Positions 26,545-35,722 of a stretch of 64,000 nucleotides of DNA are shown here, in pieces. Source of the stretch: Bacillus rubiinfantis (GTDB lineage: Bacteria; Bacillota; Bacilli; Bacillales; Cytobacillaceae); assembly GCA_000752035.1 (NCBI GenBank), contig CCFE01000030.1:186001-250000 (forward strand), read 5' to 3'. Below the pieces are notes generated by a model. It searched no databases and was not told the origin of the DNA. It saw nothing but the letters and a program-made list of their open reading frames with translations. Both the position numbers and the translations under genes were made by a program. Within the stretch, counting starts at the first letter, position 1. The number at the start of each line of letters is the position of its first letter.

Positions 26545-26709
26545 CACCAACATTCCTTTTCGCTTATCTCCTTCCTCTCCTACTATCTTACCATTCTTTT
26601 ACTATTAGTACGGACTAACAGACTAGCTGCTAAGATATCATTTACTGTAAATATGGTATAGTAAAATTAGTAGAAAATTTAAAATAATATTTACAAGGGG
26701 TTGAAGGGA

Positions 26710-27390
26710 ATGCGTCCCTCTACTATTTTAACAATAGAGGATGACTCTAAGATTATTGATATCCTACGCCTTTATCTTGAGCGCGAGGGATTCACCGTTT
26801 ATACTGCATTAAATGCAATTGATGGTCTACGACTAATGCAAAAGGTCAAACCAGATATCGTTTTACTAGATATCAAACTTCCCGATTCAAATGGCTTTGA
26901 ATTAGCACGGAAATATCGAATGGTATCAGATGGTATTTTAATTTTTATAACTGGCGAAAAAACACAGAGCACAATTATGAAAGGATTTGAAATTGGCTGT
27001 GATGACTACATCACGAAACCTTTTGACCCCCCAGAAGTGATTGCTAGAATAAAAGCCAACTTAAGAAGAACTCGTACAGTAGTAGCAGAACAAATAGTCA
27101 TTGAAAGTTTAACAATAAATCTCTCTGATAAAAATGTTTATAAACATGGAGAATCAGTGGAGCTATTTGCGAAAGAAAAGCTGTTACTCTTTCACCTCGC
27201 TCAACACCCTAATCAAGTATTAAGTACTGAACAATTATTTGATTTAATATGGGGGATGGATTCAAGCGCTGATATTAAGACTGTTCAAGTCCACATTAGT
27301 ACGTTAAGGAGAAAAATTGAGGATGACCCTAAAAATCCACAATTTATTCAAACTGTTAGAGGCTTTGGCTATAGATTAGTGACCAAGTAG
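26710..27390 (+). CDS. OmpR-family response regulator
   Basis: 226 residues. A receiver domain with phosphoacceptor Asp in DIVLLDIKLPDSNGF (about 50), acidic pair EDD near the N-terminus and Lys in ITKPFDP is followed by a C-terminal winged-helix domain (about 130-225, RRKIEDDPKNPQFIQTVRGFGYRL). The start is ATG 26710, 9 nt after AAGGGG. It faces away from the DISM-type kinase gene, with about 165 bp between them holding both promoters. Confidence 0.92.
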   Translation: MRPSTILTIEDDSKIIDILRLYLEREGFTVYTALNAIDGLRLMQKVKPDIVLLDIKLPDSNGFELARKYRMVSDGILIFITGEKTQSTIMKGFEIGCDDYITKPFDPPEVIARIKANLRRTRTVVAEQIVIESLTINLSDKNVYKHGESVELFAKEKLLLFHLAQHPNQVLSTEQLFDLIWGMDSSADIKTVQVHISTLRRKIEDDPKNPQFIQTVRGFGYRLVTK

Positions 27391-27557
27391 CCGAATAGTT
27401 CCTCTATGAAAAATTTCACCTTCCCCACTAATATTTTTCCATTCGTCGTAATTTTTTATATTTTTTAACTTGTTTTTAACCTATAACAGTTATTGTAATA
27501 ATAAGATTACTCTCCTATCAAGAGGATTAATCATTTTAAAAAGGGGAAGTGAAACCA

Positions 27558-27689
27558 ATGAATGATGTATTAGATCAAGAATGGGTACAATTAATCTTAT
27601 CAGCCAAACAACAAGGACTATCCATTGAGGAAATTAGAGAGTTCTTAGAAAAAGAAACGAATCAAGACAACAAGAAAAAAACGGGATAA
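27558..27689 (+). CDS. SinI-family anti-repressor-like peptide (43 aa)
   Basis: The peptide begins MNDVLDQEWVQLILSAKQQG and continues LSIEEIREFLEKE, the SinI dimerisation helix-turn-helix pattern that in B. subtilis captures the biofilm repressor SinR. AAGGGGAAG lies 9 nt upstream of ATG. No SinR-like gene is adjacent, so it is an orphan that must act on a partner elsewhere. It follows the response regulator gene by 168 nt. The last codons overlap the 5' arm of the terminator stem. Confidence 0.82.
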   Translation: MNDVLDQEWVQLILSAKQQGLSIEEIREFLEKETNQDNKKKTG

Positions 27690-27717
27690 TCAGGTGATGG
27701 AGGATTATCCCTTTTTT
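27683..27717 (+). terminator. Terminator of the SinI-like gene
   Basis: Perfect 9-bp stem GGGATAATC / GATTATCCC, then six T. The 5' arm includes the TAA stop codon. Confidence 0.9.
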
Positions 27718-27728
27718 CTATTCGGGTT

Positions 27729-28193
27729 TTAAGCAAACACTTCTGTCCATTCGTCGCGTTTAGCGAGCAATTGTCTTGCAAGCTCTTTTGCGCCTTCTAG
27801 ACTGTGGCTGGCTGCCCAGCCGCATTGGACCTCATTGCAGGCAGGTACTTCGTCTGCTGCCAGTACATCATGCAATGTTTTTTCGAGAATATCTAAGATT
27901 TCTTCATAATTATCATGATTGATGACTGTGACATAAAATCCTGTTTGGCATCCCATCGGACTAACATCAACGATATGATCTGAATGGTTGCGGATGTTCT
28001 CTGCCAGTAAATGCTCTAATGAGTGAAGTGCCGGCATTTCCATATGTTCCTTATTTGGCTGCTTTAGACGAACATCATATTTATGAATGACATCACCGTT
28101 CTTGCCTTCCTTTACACCTGCTAAACGCACATAAGGCGCTTTTACTTTTGTATGGTCGAGATTAAAGCTTTCAACATTCATTTTTTTCGTCAT
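27729..28193 (-). CDS. luxS: S-ribosylhomocysteine lyase (autoinducer-2 synthase)
   Basis: 154 residues. The Fe2+ site motif HSLEHLLAENIRNH (two His), the catalytic Cys in SPMGCQTGFYVTV, and Cys/His near C-NEVQCGWAASHS are all present. It cleaves S-ribosylhomocysteine to homocysteine and the AI-2 precursor DPD in methyl-cycle recycling. Start ATG with TAGGAGTG upstream. The 280 bp between luxS and the next gene show no RNA element I can support. Confidence 0.95.
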   Translation of the reverse strand: MTKKMNVESFNLDHTKVKAPYVRLAGVKEGKNGDVIHKYDVRLKQPNKEHMEMPALHSLEHLLAENIRNHSDHIVDVSPMGCQTGFYVTVINHDNYEEILDILEKTLHDVLAADEVPACNEVQCGWAASHSLEGAKELARQLLAKRDEWTEVFA

Positions 28194-28476
28194 TCTAATT
28201 CACTCCTAAACGTTGTATATATATGATAGTCTAACTAGCAAAAAACACTACATTCATAGAACGTCTATTGTTCATTGTACACTTACGACGTCTTTTTTTC
28301 TAAGGAAATTTCATCTATATCGTCAAGCTCTTCGGACTTTTGATATTTCGGATAAGTATTAAATAAATCACAAGGAATAAGAAAATCAGAAAATGCCATT
28401 ACCTGCAGGACTTGCATAGTAGCGAAGTGGTTCAAATAAGATAGATAGAGAAAGTCCTATGTAAGGGGGATGACCA

Positions 28477-28665
28477 TTGACCATTTTTAATAAAATTGCG
28501 TTATTTTTCGTTCTGTTATACTCCGCATTCATTATTATCAATACGTATTTAGGTGAAACGGAACGGCTACAATCCAATTTTCTTTATTTTTTGATGAATG
28601 GTTTTGCCTACATTGTCACAGCTTATGAAGTGGAAAAAGAAAAACAGGTGTCGACCTTTTTTTAA
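28477..28665 (+). CDS. Small membrane protein (62 aa), unknown
   Basis: TTG start, 7 nt after GTAAGGGGG. It has one clear hydrophobic helix near the N-terminus (IALFFVLLYSAFIIINTYLG), a second weaker hydrophobic stretch (FLMNGFAYIVTAYEV), and a charged tail. I do not recognise a family. It sits upstream of the RNase J gene on the same strand, with 120 nt between them. Confidence 0.5.
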   Translation: MTIFNKIALFFVLLYSAFIIINTYLGETERLQSNFLYFLMNGFAYIVTAYEVEKEKQVSTFF

Positions 28666-28784
28666 AACGAAAAATCTTGTAAGGAGCTAGGAGAAACTTT
28701 AGCTCCTTTTTCTTTTGTAACCAAATAAAGGAAAGCTAAACAGGGAATACTCCAACTAGTACATGAATGAGGAGGACATGCTGC

Positions 28785-30458
28785 ATGAGTACCACAAAGA
28801 ATACTCTTTCCATTTTTGCCCTAGGTGGAATCAATGAAATCGGTAAAAACATGTATGTAATCCAATACGCTGATGAGCTTGTTATTGTTGATTGCGGTGG
28901 GAAGTTTCCTGACGAAAGTCTGCTGGGAATTGATTTAATTATTCCTGATACAGCCTATTTAGAAGAACATCGGGAGCAAATTCGCGCGCTAATTGTTACC
29001 CATGGTCATGAGGACCATATTGGCGGGATTCCCTATTTCTTAAAGAAGTGCAATGTACCGATTTATGCAACGCAATTCACACTCGGATTAATACAGCTAA
29101 AATTGGACGAGCACCGGATGCAGCGGGATACAACATTAATCCCAATTGATGCCTCTTCAAAGCTGAAGTTCGGCAGCATCGGTGTATCGTTTTTTCGGGT
29201 AAGTCACAGTATTCCGGATTGCCTCGGTATTGTATTCCAGACACCAGAAGGGAATATCGTTCATACTGGTGATTTTAAATTTGACTTAACCCCAGAAAAT
29301 AACCAACACTCGGACATTCATAAGATGGCGGAGATCGGCACCAACGGAGTGATTGCCCTTATTTCTGAGAGTACCAATGCCGAACGAAAAGGGATGACAC
29401 CTTCCGAGCAAATGGTAGGCACTCACTTGGAAGAAGCATTTCTTCATGCCCCAGGAAAAATATTTGTTTCTACCTTTGCCTCTAATGTGAATCGAGTACA
29501 GCAAATTATTTCAGCCTGTATCGTAACCAATCGGAAGCTAGCATTACTAGGCCGCAGCATGGTCAATGTCGTTTCAGTTGCCATTGAAAAAGGGTATTTA
29601 AATGTACCGGAGGGGATGCTGATTGACGCCGTTGAAGTGGAGAAGCTGCCTCCAGAAAAAGTAGCCATCCTCTGTACCGGCAGTCAAGGTGAACCAATGG
29701 CGGCACTTGGCCGCCTTGCCAGCGGAAATTATCGCGATGTTTCGATTTATCCTGGTGATACAGTGATTTTAGCTGCTTCCCCAATCCCCGGGAATGAACG
29801 GGATGTCTCCCGCATCATCGACCAGTTATTTCAACTTGGTGCTAAAGTGATTTATGGCTCTGGCAGTTCGACAGGGATGCATGTATCGGGGCACGGCTAT
29901 CAGGAAGATTTGAAGCTAATGCTGACATTAATGAAACCCACCTACTTTATCCCCATTCACGGGGAATATCGCATGCTCCATCATCATCGCCTGTTGGCAG
30001 AATCAGTCGGCGTGGAGAAAAACAATACCTTTATCATTAAAAATGGTGATGTCGTCGATATTGAAAACGGCGTGGCGCGACAGACCCGATCCGTTCCAGC
30101 TGGTGATACTTACGTTGACGGCATGGGGATTGGCGATATCGGCGAGATTGTCCTCCGTGACCGTAAGCAACTCTCTGAAGATGGTATGATGGTGATCGTG
30201 ATTACCCTTAGTAAAAATGAACGTCATATTATTCAAGGTCCAGATACGATTACGCGCGGCTTTGTATATGTAAAAAACTCTGAAGACTTGTTAAAACAGG
30301 TCAATCAGCTTGTCAAAAAAACAGTCCAAGACATGCAGACAGATAATATCCGCCAGTGGAATGTCATCAAACAGAACATCAAAAAAACCGTCGGACAATA
30401 CTTGTTTACACAAACAAAACGAAAACCAATGATCTTACCAATCATAATTGAGATTTAA
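28785..30458 (+). CDS. rnjA: Ribonuclease J family protein
   Basis: 557 residues, the size of RNase J1. Metallo-beta-lactamase core with the Zn motif THGHEDHIGG, HTGDFKFD and the beta-CASP segment (FASNVNRVQQII, STGMHVSGHGYQED, PIHGEYRM). It acts as endonuclease and 5'-3' exonuclease in mRNA decay. The genomic context is not that of rpoY-rnjA in B. subtilis, so it may be an additional paralogue (J1-like). Start ATG 28785, 9 nt after GGAGG. The longer in-frame start at 28767 overlaps this site. Confidence 0.9.
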   Translation: MSTTKNTLSIFALGGINEIGKNMYVIQYADELVIVDCGGKFPDESLLGIDLIIPDTAYLEEHREQIRALIVTHGHEDHIGGIPYFLKKCNVPIYATQFTLGLIQLKLDEHRMQRDTTLIPIDASSKLKFGSIGVSFFRVSHSIPDCLGIVFQTPEGNIVHTGDFKFDLTPENNQHSDIHKMAEIGTNGVIALISESTNAERKGMTPSEQMVGTHLEEAFLHAPGKIFVSTFASNVNRVQQIISACIVTNRKLALLGRSMVNVVSVAIEKGYLNVPEGMLIDAVEVEKLPPEKVAILCTGSQGEPMAALGRLASGNYRDVSIYPGDTVILAASPIPGNERDVSRIIDQLFQLGAKVIYGSGSSTGMHVSGHGYQEDLKLMLTLMKPTYFIPIHGEYRMLHHHRLLAESVGVEKNNTFIIKNGDVVDIENGVARQTRSVPAGDTYVDGMGIGDIGEIVLRDRKQLSEDGMMVIVITLSKNERHIIQGPDTITRGFVYVKNSEDLLKQVNQLVKKTVQDMQTDNIRQWNVIKQNIKKTVGQYLFTQTKRKPMILPIIIEI

Positions 30459-30460
30459 TA

Positions 30461-30502
30461 TCATGGTGTCAGGCACTCTCACAGCAGTGCCTGACACCAT
30501 GA
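30461..30502. terminator. Perfect 17-bp inverted repeat between convergent genes
   Basis: TCATGGTGTCAGGCACT and its exact complement lie around an 8-nt loop. It contains the GGTG(T/C)CAGGCAC element twice, in opposite orientations. There is no long T run, but its place between convergent rnjA and the PstS-like gene suggests bidirectional termination. Confidence 0.65.
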
Positions 30503-30516
30503 CGATAACACCGTAG

Positions 30517-31971
30517 CTATTGTTTAATCGGAATATAGCCAATTTTTCCAATTATTTCTTGCCCCTGTGGCCCCTGCATCCATTTGAGAAACGGCTGGAT
30601 TGATTTTTTTTCATTATCCTTCAATGTAATCGCATAAAGATTAGCAGTAAAAGGATATTTGTTGCTCGCAATATTTTCCGGTGTCGGCTCCACTCCATTA
30701 ATAGCCAGCAGTTTAATATTAGGATTGGGATTCATGCCAGTTGCAAAAAAGCGAAATGAAAAGCCAAGCGAATTTTCATAGTTGCGATAATCGGCAACTT
30801 GTTCAATAATCCCGCCCATCCCCTCGGGTACTTCTTCTTTCATTGGCTCCATAATGGGCGTATTACCCATTATCTTTTCCAACAATGTTTGGCTGCCGGA
30901 ATTTTTTGGACGTTGGAAAGCAATAATCCGCTTGTTTGCTCCGTCTAAATCAGACCAGTTCCTTATTTTCCCTGAATATACTCCTTGAATCTCAGAAACT
31001 TGTAATCCATCTACAGGATTTTTTGGATTAACGAAAAAGACGAATGCTTCCTTGCCGATTGGTGTCATCACCAACTCTTTGCCAGCCTTTTTTGCTAATT
31101 CATGCTGGTCTTTTGACGGCTCTGCCCCAAAATAAATGTCAATTTCGCCAGACAGCAGACGCTCATAAGCATAAATCGTGTTTGTAAACGAAACAACCTC
31201 TCGACTTTCCATAACCTTGTTAACATTTTCATAGACAGTATTGGCAAAAGCCGAATATACAGGAAAGGCGGCTTCAGCACCATCTAGAATTGGCATTTCA
31301 GTCGGTTTCGTAATTGTGAATGAGGATTTCGTTTCTAGCTTAGGTAATTTGTTGTCCGGATTATTCACTTCATAAGGCGTTAAATCGGTACTTGAATAAC
31401 CTCCGCCATATTCAAATCCATAAGACGGAAGCACCGTTTTACTGCGATGCCATTGTACAGCTGAACCGGTTCCTACAGCCAACATAAAGACGACAGCAAA
31501 TGTGACCAGTTGCTTTGGCTTCCAGACAGGACGTATTTTTTTGACCATCACAGCACAAAGCATTCCCGCAGTAAACGCTAGCTCATAAGCTAACGGTGCC
31601 CAAAGAAACAGCCTGCCTTCGCCCATGAACATGGCAAAAAAGTAAAGCGGCCCTAGAGCAATATGAAAAATACTGTAAAACAGCCACATATCTGCGCCAT
31701 AAAAGCCCTCGCTAAAGAGCATGAATACAGCCCATAATACCGCAGTATAGACCAACGGAAAAAGATACACCACAACCTGCAGTTTTGTGTCCGCCGCTTC
31801 CGCCTTCCTTACTACAAAAAACCCTGCCAGCAACCCGCCAAGCAGTAAAGGAATTAATGACGAGATGACCATATAATTTTCCAGCCAATTCATTGTAAAT
31901 ACAGATGCAATTGAAAGTACAAACGGAATCATCCCAAACCATAGCGCTAAGCTTCTCAACCATTTACCCAT
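30517..31971 (-). CDS. Membrane-anchored PstS-like substrate-binding protein
   Basis: 484 residues. The first ~180 hold five or six membrane helices (FGMIPFVLSIASVF to VTFAVVFMLAVGTGS). The C-terminal ~260 residues resemble a phosphate-type PBP (GEIDIYFGAEPSKDQ, AFVFFVNPKNPVDGLQVSEIQGVYSGKIRNWSD, RPKNSGSQTLLEKIMG). Family PBPs are usually lipoproteins, so a multispanning anchor is unusual. No pst permease or ATPase genes are adjacent, so a sensory or accessory role is possible. A 26-bp perfect dyad lies 21 nt before the ATG. Confidence 0.75.
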   Translation of the reverse strand: MGKWLRSLALWFGMIPFVLSIASVFTMNWLENYMVISSLIPLLLGGLLAGFFVVRKAEAADTKLQVVVYLFPLVYTAVLWAVFMLFSEGFYGADMWLFYSIFHIALGPLYFFAMFMGEGRLFLWAPLAYELAFTAGMLCAVMVKKIRPVWKPKQLVTFAVVFMLAVGTGSAVQWHRSKTVLPSYGFEYGGGYSSTDLTPYEVNNPDNKLPKLETKSSFTITKPTEMPILDGAEAAFPVYSAFANTVYENVNKVMESREVVSFTNTIYAYERLLSGEIDIYFGAEPSKDQHELAKKAGKELVMTPIGKEAFVFFVNPKNPVDGLQVSEIQGVYSGKIRNWSDLDGANKRIIAFQRPKNSGSQTLLEKIMGNTPIMEPMKEEVPEGMGGIIEQVADYRNYENSLGFSFRFFATGMNPNPNIKLLAINGVEPTPENIASNKYPFTANLYAITLKDNEKKSIQPFLKWMQGPQGQEIIGKIGYIPIKQ

Positions 31972-31991
31972 TTCATTCTCCCCACCCTTCT

Positions 31992-32017
31992 CATTTAGTG
32001 TAATTTTACACTAAATG
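31992..32017. promoter_or_regulatory. Perfect 26-bp dyad upstream of the PstS-like gene
   Basis: CATTTAGTGTAA-TT-TTACACTAAATG: 12-bp perfect arms with 2-nt centre, just ahead of the PstS-like gene and 125 bp before nikMN. The symmetry suits a dimeric repressor operator. I cannot name the regulator. AGTGTA..TACACT half-sites recall GntR/YtrA-type operators, but that is a guess. Confidence 0.6.
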
Positions 32018-32141
32018 GCTTCTTTTAACAATATAAGATAGTTAAAAACAATTGTTCACTAGATTGTTCCTATTGCTCACCATTTAATCTACAGTACAGT
32101 GTTATTATTAATTTAATAGAATATTTTTAGGAGATGATTTA

Positions 32142-33185
32142 ATGCACATGGCTGATGCCTTGATTTCACCCGCGGTTGGTGGAACAATGCTCGCAGTATC
32201 AACAGGAGTTGCCGCCTACTCGATAAAAAAAATGGGTACTGATTTAGACAATAAAAAGATTCCATTAATGGGTGTAATCGGTGCGTTTGTGTTTGCGGCC
32301 CAAATGATTAACTTTGCTATTCCAGGTACCGGTTCGAGCGGTCATATTGGCGGCGGTATGCTTCTTTCCATTTTACTAGGCCCATATGCCGGTTTTTTAA
32401 CGATGGCCTCCATCCTATTCATTCAGGCATTATTTTTTGGTGACGGCGGGTTACTAGCCTTTGGATGTAATCTCTTCAATATGGGCTTTTTTACTTGCTT
32501 CCTCGCTTATCCACTAATTTATAAATGGTTTACGCGGAGGGGAATCACCGAAAAGAGAATCTTTTGGGGTACGATGGCTGCTGTGGTTATTGGATTGCAG
32601 CTCGGTGCCTTTAGCGTTGTTCTTGAAACAGTTTTTTCAGGAAAGACAGAATTACCATTTTCAACCTTTGTACTGTTGATGCAACCCATTCACCTTGCCA
32701 TCGGAATTGTTGAAGCCCTCGTTACTGCAGCAGTGGTAATTTTTGTATGGAAGGCGCGCCCGGAACTTCTCGAAAAAACAAATGCTGGCGAGACGCTTGG
32801 CTCAATCTCAATGAAGAAGGTCCTATCATCCTTAGCAATTGCTGCTATTGTAGTGGGAGGCGGCCTGTCATTATTTGCATCTGCCAACCCTGATGGTTTA
32901 GAATGGTCTATGGAAAAGACAGCAGGAACAACAGAACTTACTGCTACGGGAAGAATTCATCAATTAGTTGCTAATATTCAATCTAAAACTGCTATTTTAC
33001 CGGATTACAGCTTTAAATCGAATGATGATACAACCGATGTTGATAAGAATTCAGCGACTGTATATGCTGGGACAAGTATTTCAGGTATTGTTGGCGGTGG
33101 GCTTACCCTTCTACTTGCTGTTTTAATTGGCTTTGTGATTCGAGCCATTAAGAAAAAAAGAAACATTACAATGAAAAACACTTAA
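32142..33185 (+). CDS. nikMN: Nickel/cobalt ECF transporter S component, fused NikM-NikN
   Basis: 347 residues. The N-terminal MHMADALIS supplies the metal-binding amino terminus and His of CbiM/NikM proteins. Six helices follow (to about 230). The C-terminal part has the PDGLE motif (ANPDGLEWSMEK) and a final helix, the NikN type. The first gene of a three-gene operon that forms an energy-coupling importer. The NikM type favours nickel, but cobalt is not excluded. AGGAGATG ribosome site. Confidence 0.88.
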   Translation: MHMADALISPAVGGTMLAVSTGVAAYSIKKMGTDLDNKKIPLMGVIGAFVFAAQMINFAIPGTGSSGHIGGGMLLSILLGPYAGFLTMASILFIQALFFGDGGLLAFGCNLFNMGFFTCFLAYPLIYKWFTRRGITEKRIFWGTMAAVVIGLQLGAFSVVLETVFSGKTELPFSTFVLLMQPIHLAIGIVEALVTAAVVIFVWKARPELLEKTNAGETLGSISMKKVLSSLAIAAIVVGGGLSLFASANPDGLEWSMEKTAGTTELTATGRIHQLVANIQSKTAILPDYSFKSNDDTTDVDKNSATVYAGTSISGIVGGGLTLLLAVLIGFVIRAIKKKRNITMKNT

Positions 33186-33215
33186 ACGTTTATTTTTCTT
33201 AGGATTTGATAGAAG

Positions 33216-34022
33216 ATGACAAGCTTAAAAACATCTATGCATGATATCCAATTTCTTGATGAGCTGGCTCAACAAAAGACCTCTATTCACCATTTGCACC
33301 CGCTCGTAAAGCTAATCACCACAGTTGTTTACTTGACTGTGGTGGTTTCATTTAGCAAGGATGAAATTAGTGGTCTTTTTCCCTTCCTTTTTTATCCGGT
33401 GTTACTCTTTAGTTTAGCTGAGATTCCGCCAGCTCCCATCTTTAAGAGAGTGTTATGGGTTATGCCGTTTGTGATTGGTATTGGAATATTTAATCCCATT
33501 TTCGATCAACAGACAGTGGACCTATTTGGCTTGACCATCTCCAGAGGCTGGTTAACCTTTTTATCAATCATAGTAAAAACGGTTTTAACCGTAACAGCAA
33601 GCATTCTCTTGATTGCTACAACAGGAATCAATCAACTTGCAGCAGCGCTCAGAATCCTAAAGCTGCCAAAAATTTTCGTATTGCAGCTGTTATTAACATA
33701 TCGATACATTTCGGTATTAATCGAAGAGCTTGCAAGAATGAATATCGCCTATTCGCTGAGAGCTCCAAAACAGCAAGGAATTCACTTTAGTGCTTGGGGG
33801 TCTTTCGCAGGACAGCTGCTGCTTAGAACCTTTGACAGAGCACAGAGAGTTTATCAATCGATGAGTCTAAGAGGTTTTTCGGGTGAGTACCATACTGGAA
33901 AAATAACTAAGCTTTGTATGTCTGATGTTATTTATTTTATTTGCTGGTGTTTGTTTTTCTTATTGGCAAGAATTTATGACATCCCCTCATTGATGGGTTC
34001 ATTTTTTACGGGTGGTGATTGA
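33216..34022 (+). CDS. nikQ: ECF transporter transmembrane subunit (NikQ/CbiQ type)
   Basis: 268 residues, about five helices. The T-component coupling motifs are present (IEELARMNIAYSLRAPK and RVYQSMSLRGFSGEY), where conserved Ala/Arg-containing helices contact the ATPase. It links NikMN to NikO. It ends one base before the nikO ATG. Confidence 0.86.
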   Translation: MTSLKTSMHDIQFLDELAQQKTSIHHLHPLVKLITTVVYLTVVVSFSKDEISGLFPFLFYPVLLFSLAEIPPAPIFKRVLWVMPFVIGIGIFNPIFDQQTVDLFGLTISRGWLTFLSIIVKTVLTVTASILLIATTGINQLAAALRILKLPKIFVLQLLLTYRYISVLIEELARMNIAYSLRAPKQQGIHFSAWGSFAGQLLLRTFDRAQRVYQSMSLRGFSGEYHTGKITKLCMSDVIYFICWCLFFLLARIYDIPSLMGSFFTGGD

Positions 34023-34023
34023 G

Positions 34024-34782
34024 ATGAGTCGGCCTATTATTGACGTAAGTGGTTTACATTTTACTTATCCTGATGGTCATCAGGCAATTAAAAAAATCTC
34101 CTTTACGATTCATCAAGGTGAATCTGTCGGGATTATCGGAGCAAATGGAGCCGGGAAATCCACTTTACTCATGTTGTTGATGGGTGTCCTATTACCAGAT
34201 GAAGGCCAAATATTTGTCGGTGATGTTCAGCTTGCAAAAAAGAATTTTCCAATTATTCGCCAGCAGATAGGGATGGTATTTCAAGATCCAGATGACCAAT
34301 TGTTTATGACATCTGTCTATGATGATGTTGCCTTTGGGCCCCGTAACTACCGCCTGAGTGAAGCGGAAGTTGAACAGCGGGTTACGCGAGCATTAGAACT
34401 AGTCGGTATTCCTCATCTACGTGACAAAGCTCCGTTTAAGTTATCTGGCGGCGAAAAAAAGGCGGCGGCGATAGCTTCCGTCCTCTCAATGCAGCCCGAG
34501 GTTTTAATTATGGATGAACCGACAGCTGCCTTAGATCCGCAAGCTCGGCGCAGATTATTAACTTTATTGAATAGCTTCCAACATACAAAAATCATTACTA
34601 GCCATGATTTAGATATGGTTCTTGAAACTTGTTCCCGCATTATAATCATCAAGGAAGGGCAAATAGCTGCAGATGGACCAGTGAAAGGGATTTTGGGAAA
34701 TGAGCAATTACTGGAGGACTGCGGCTTAGAATTACCATTTTCATTACAAACTTGTCCGATTTGCGGTTCCAAGAAACGTTAA
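34024..34782 (+). CDS. nikO: ECF transporter ATP-binding subunit (NikO/CbiO type)
   Basis: 252 residues. Walker A GANGAGKST, Q-loop FQDPDDQLF, signature LSGGEKKAAAIAS, Walker B VLIMDEPTAALD and H-loop ITSHDLD. The C-terminus carries a CxxC (TCPICGSKK) tail. The start is ATG 34024 after GGTGG. A bidirectional terminator follows. Confidence 0.92.
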   Translation: MSRPIIDVSGLHFTYPDGHQAIKKISFTIHQGESVGIIGANGAGKSTLLMLLMGVLLPDEGQIFVGDVQLAKKNFPIIRQQIGMVFQDPDDQLFMTSVYDDVAFGPRNYRLSEAEVEQRVTRALELVGIPHLRDKAPFKLSGGEKKAAAIASVLSMQPEVLIMDEPTAALDPQARRRLLTLLNSFQHTKIITSHDLDMVLETCSRIIIIKEGQIAADGPVKGILGNEQLLEDCGLELPFSLQTCPICGSKKR

Positions 34783-34787
34783 TATTG

Positions 34788-34833
34788 AAAAAACCAGTAA
34801 CTTAGCCTATGCATTTAAGCTACTGGTTTTTTT
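34788..34833. terminator. Bidirectional terminator between nikO and the VOC gene
   Basis: AAAAAACCAGTA / TACTGGTTTTTTT stem with a further inner TTA/TAA pairing. A- and T-tracts on both sides serve both convergent genes. Confidence 0.88.
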
Positions 34834-34843
34834 GCAAAATATA

Positions 34844-35656
34844 CTAGATCGTAAATTTCCAGTACCCCGCAAACAATTCAAGCAATCTTTCTCGTTTCGT
34901 ATCGCGCAATGTTACTAAAAATGGGCACTCTCCTCTTTCCTGGATGACCGTTTGCACCATTCCCTCACCAAGCGGACTGCAGAAGACAAGCTCTGTCCCA
35001 GGCAATTTTATCGTTTTGCACCTTGCCTGAAGTTCATCATCAACAAACTCTTCTGAGATGGGCAGGTTCAATAGTTTCTCCCACAATCCCACAGTTTCCT
35101 CTAGGTCTCGTACTGCGAACCCAACATGAGCAAACTGTGGACTGCCGGTTGTCTGTGCCCCAACTAACCCTTGTTCCTTAAATTCTGCCAATCTTTCTTC
35201 ATCTGATTTTTCCCATTGGATGAAAAATGGCAGAGACAGTTCAGTTTGATTACTTTCAGGGAACAGTAAAGACCATTTGATTACTTGCCCATCAGCCCGT
35301 GTCCTTTCACCAGGCAGCGGGCCATACACAGTAAACCCAGCATGCTCCAATTGTTCTGCCAATTCTTGAATACGATCTGTCCGAATCGCTATTTTTGCCG
35401 GACCCTCCATTCCCTCTCTAAGTAACTTATCAACGGTTTCAACAACTAGCCGGTTTTCACGTTGCTGCTCGGCTACGGCTTGATTTTCCACACCCAAAAA
35501 TTCGATATAACTTAAACCAAAGTATGTAAGTGAGTTATACGTCCCCCAATTTTGGTGCCGCCCACCATTTACGGCGTGAATTCCGCTGTCTTTCAGAGGT
35601 GTAATTGCCTCTTCTGGTTTATTTTTTAAAAACACGAGATGATCGAATGCTAACAT
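34844..35656 (-). CDS. VOC-superfamily protein (two glyoxalase-like halves)
   Basis: 270 residues, PF13468-like. The first half starts FDHLVFL and holds GGRHQNWGTYNSLTYFG. The second half holds PQFAHVGFAVRDLEETVGLWEKLL. VOC folds bind a divalent metal and serve in varied dioxygenase, glyoxalase or resistance enzymes. Substrate unknown. AAGGAAGGGG ribosome site. Confidence 0.8.
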   Translation of the reverse strand: MLAFDHLVFLKNKPEEAITPLKDSGIHAVNGGRHQNWGTYNSLTYFGLSYIEFLGVENQAVAEQQRENRLVVETVDKLLREGMEGPAKIAIRTDRIQELAEQLEHAGFTVYGPLPGERTRADGQVIKWSLLFPESNQTELSLPFFIQWEKSDEERLAEFKEQGLVGAQTTGSPQFAHVGFAVRDLEETVGLWEKLLNLPISEEFVDDELQARCKTIKLPGTELVFCSPLGEGMVQTVIQERGECPFLVTLRDTKRERLLELFAGYWKFTI

Positions 35657-35722
35657 TTTATCCCCTTCCTTTCGCTGCTGCTTTCAGACACCAAACATAT
35701 TATAACTAAAAAAGAGCCCAAA

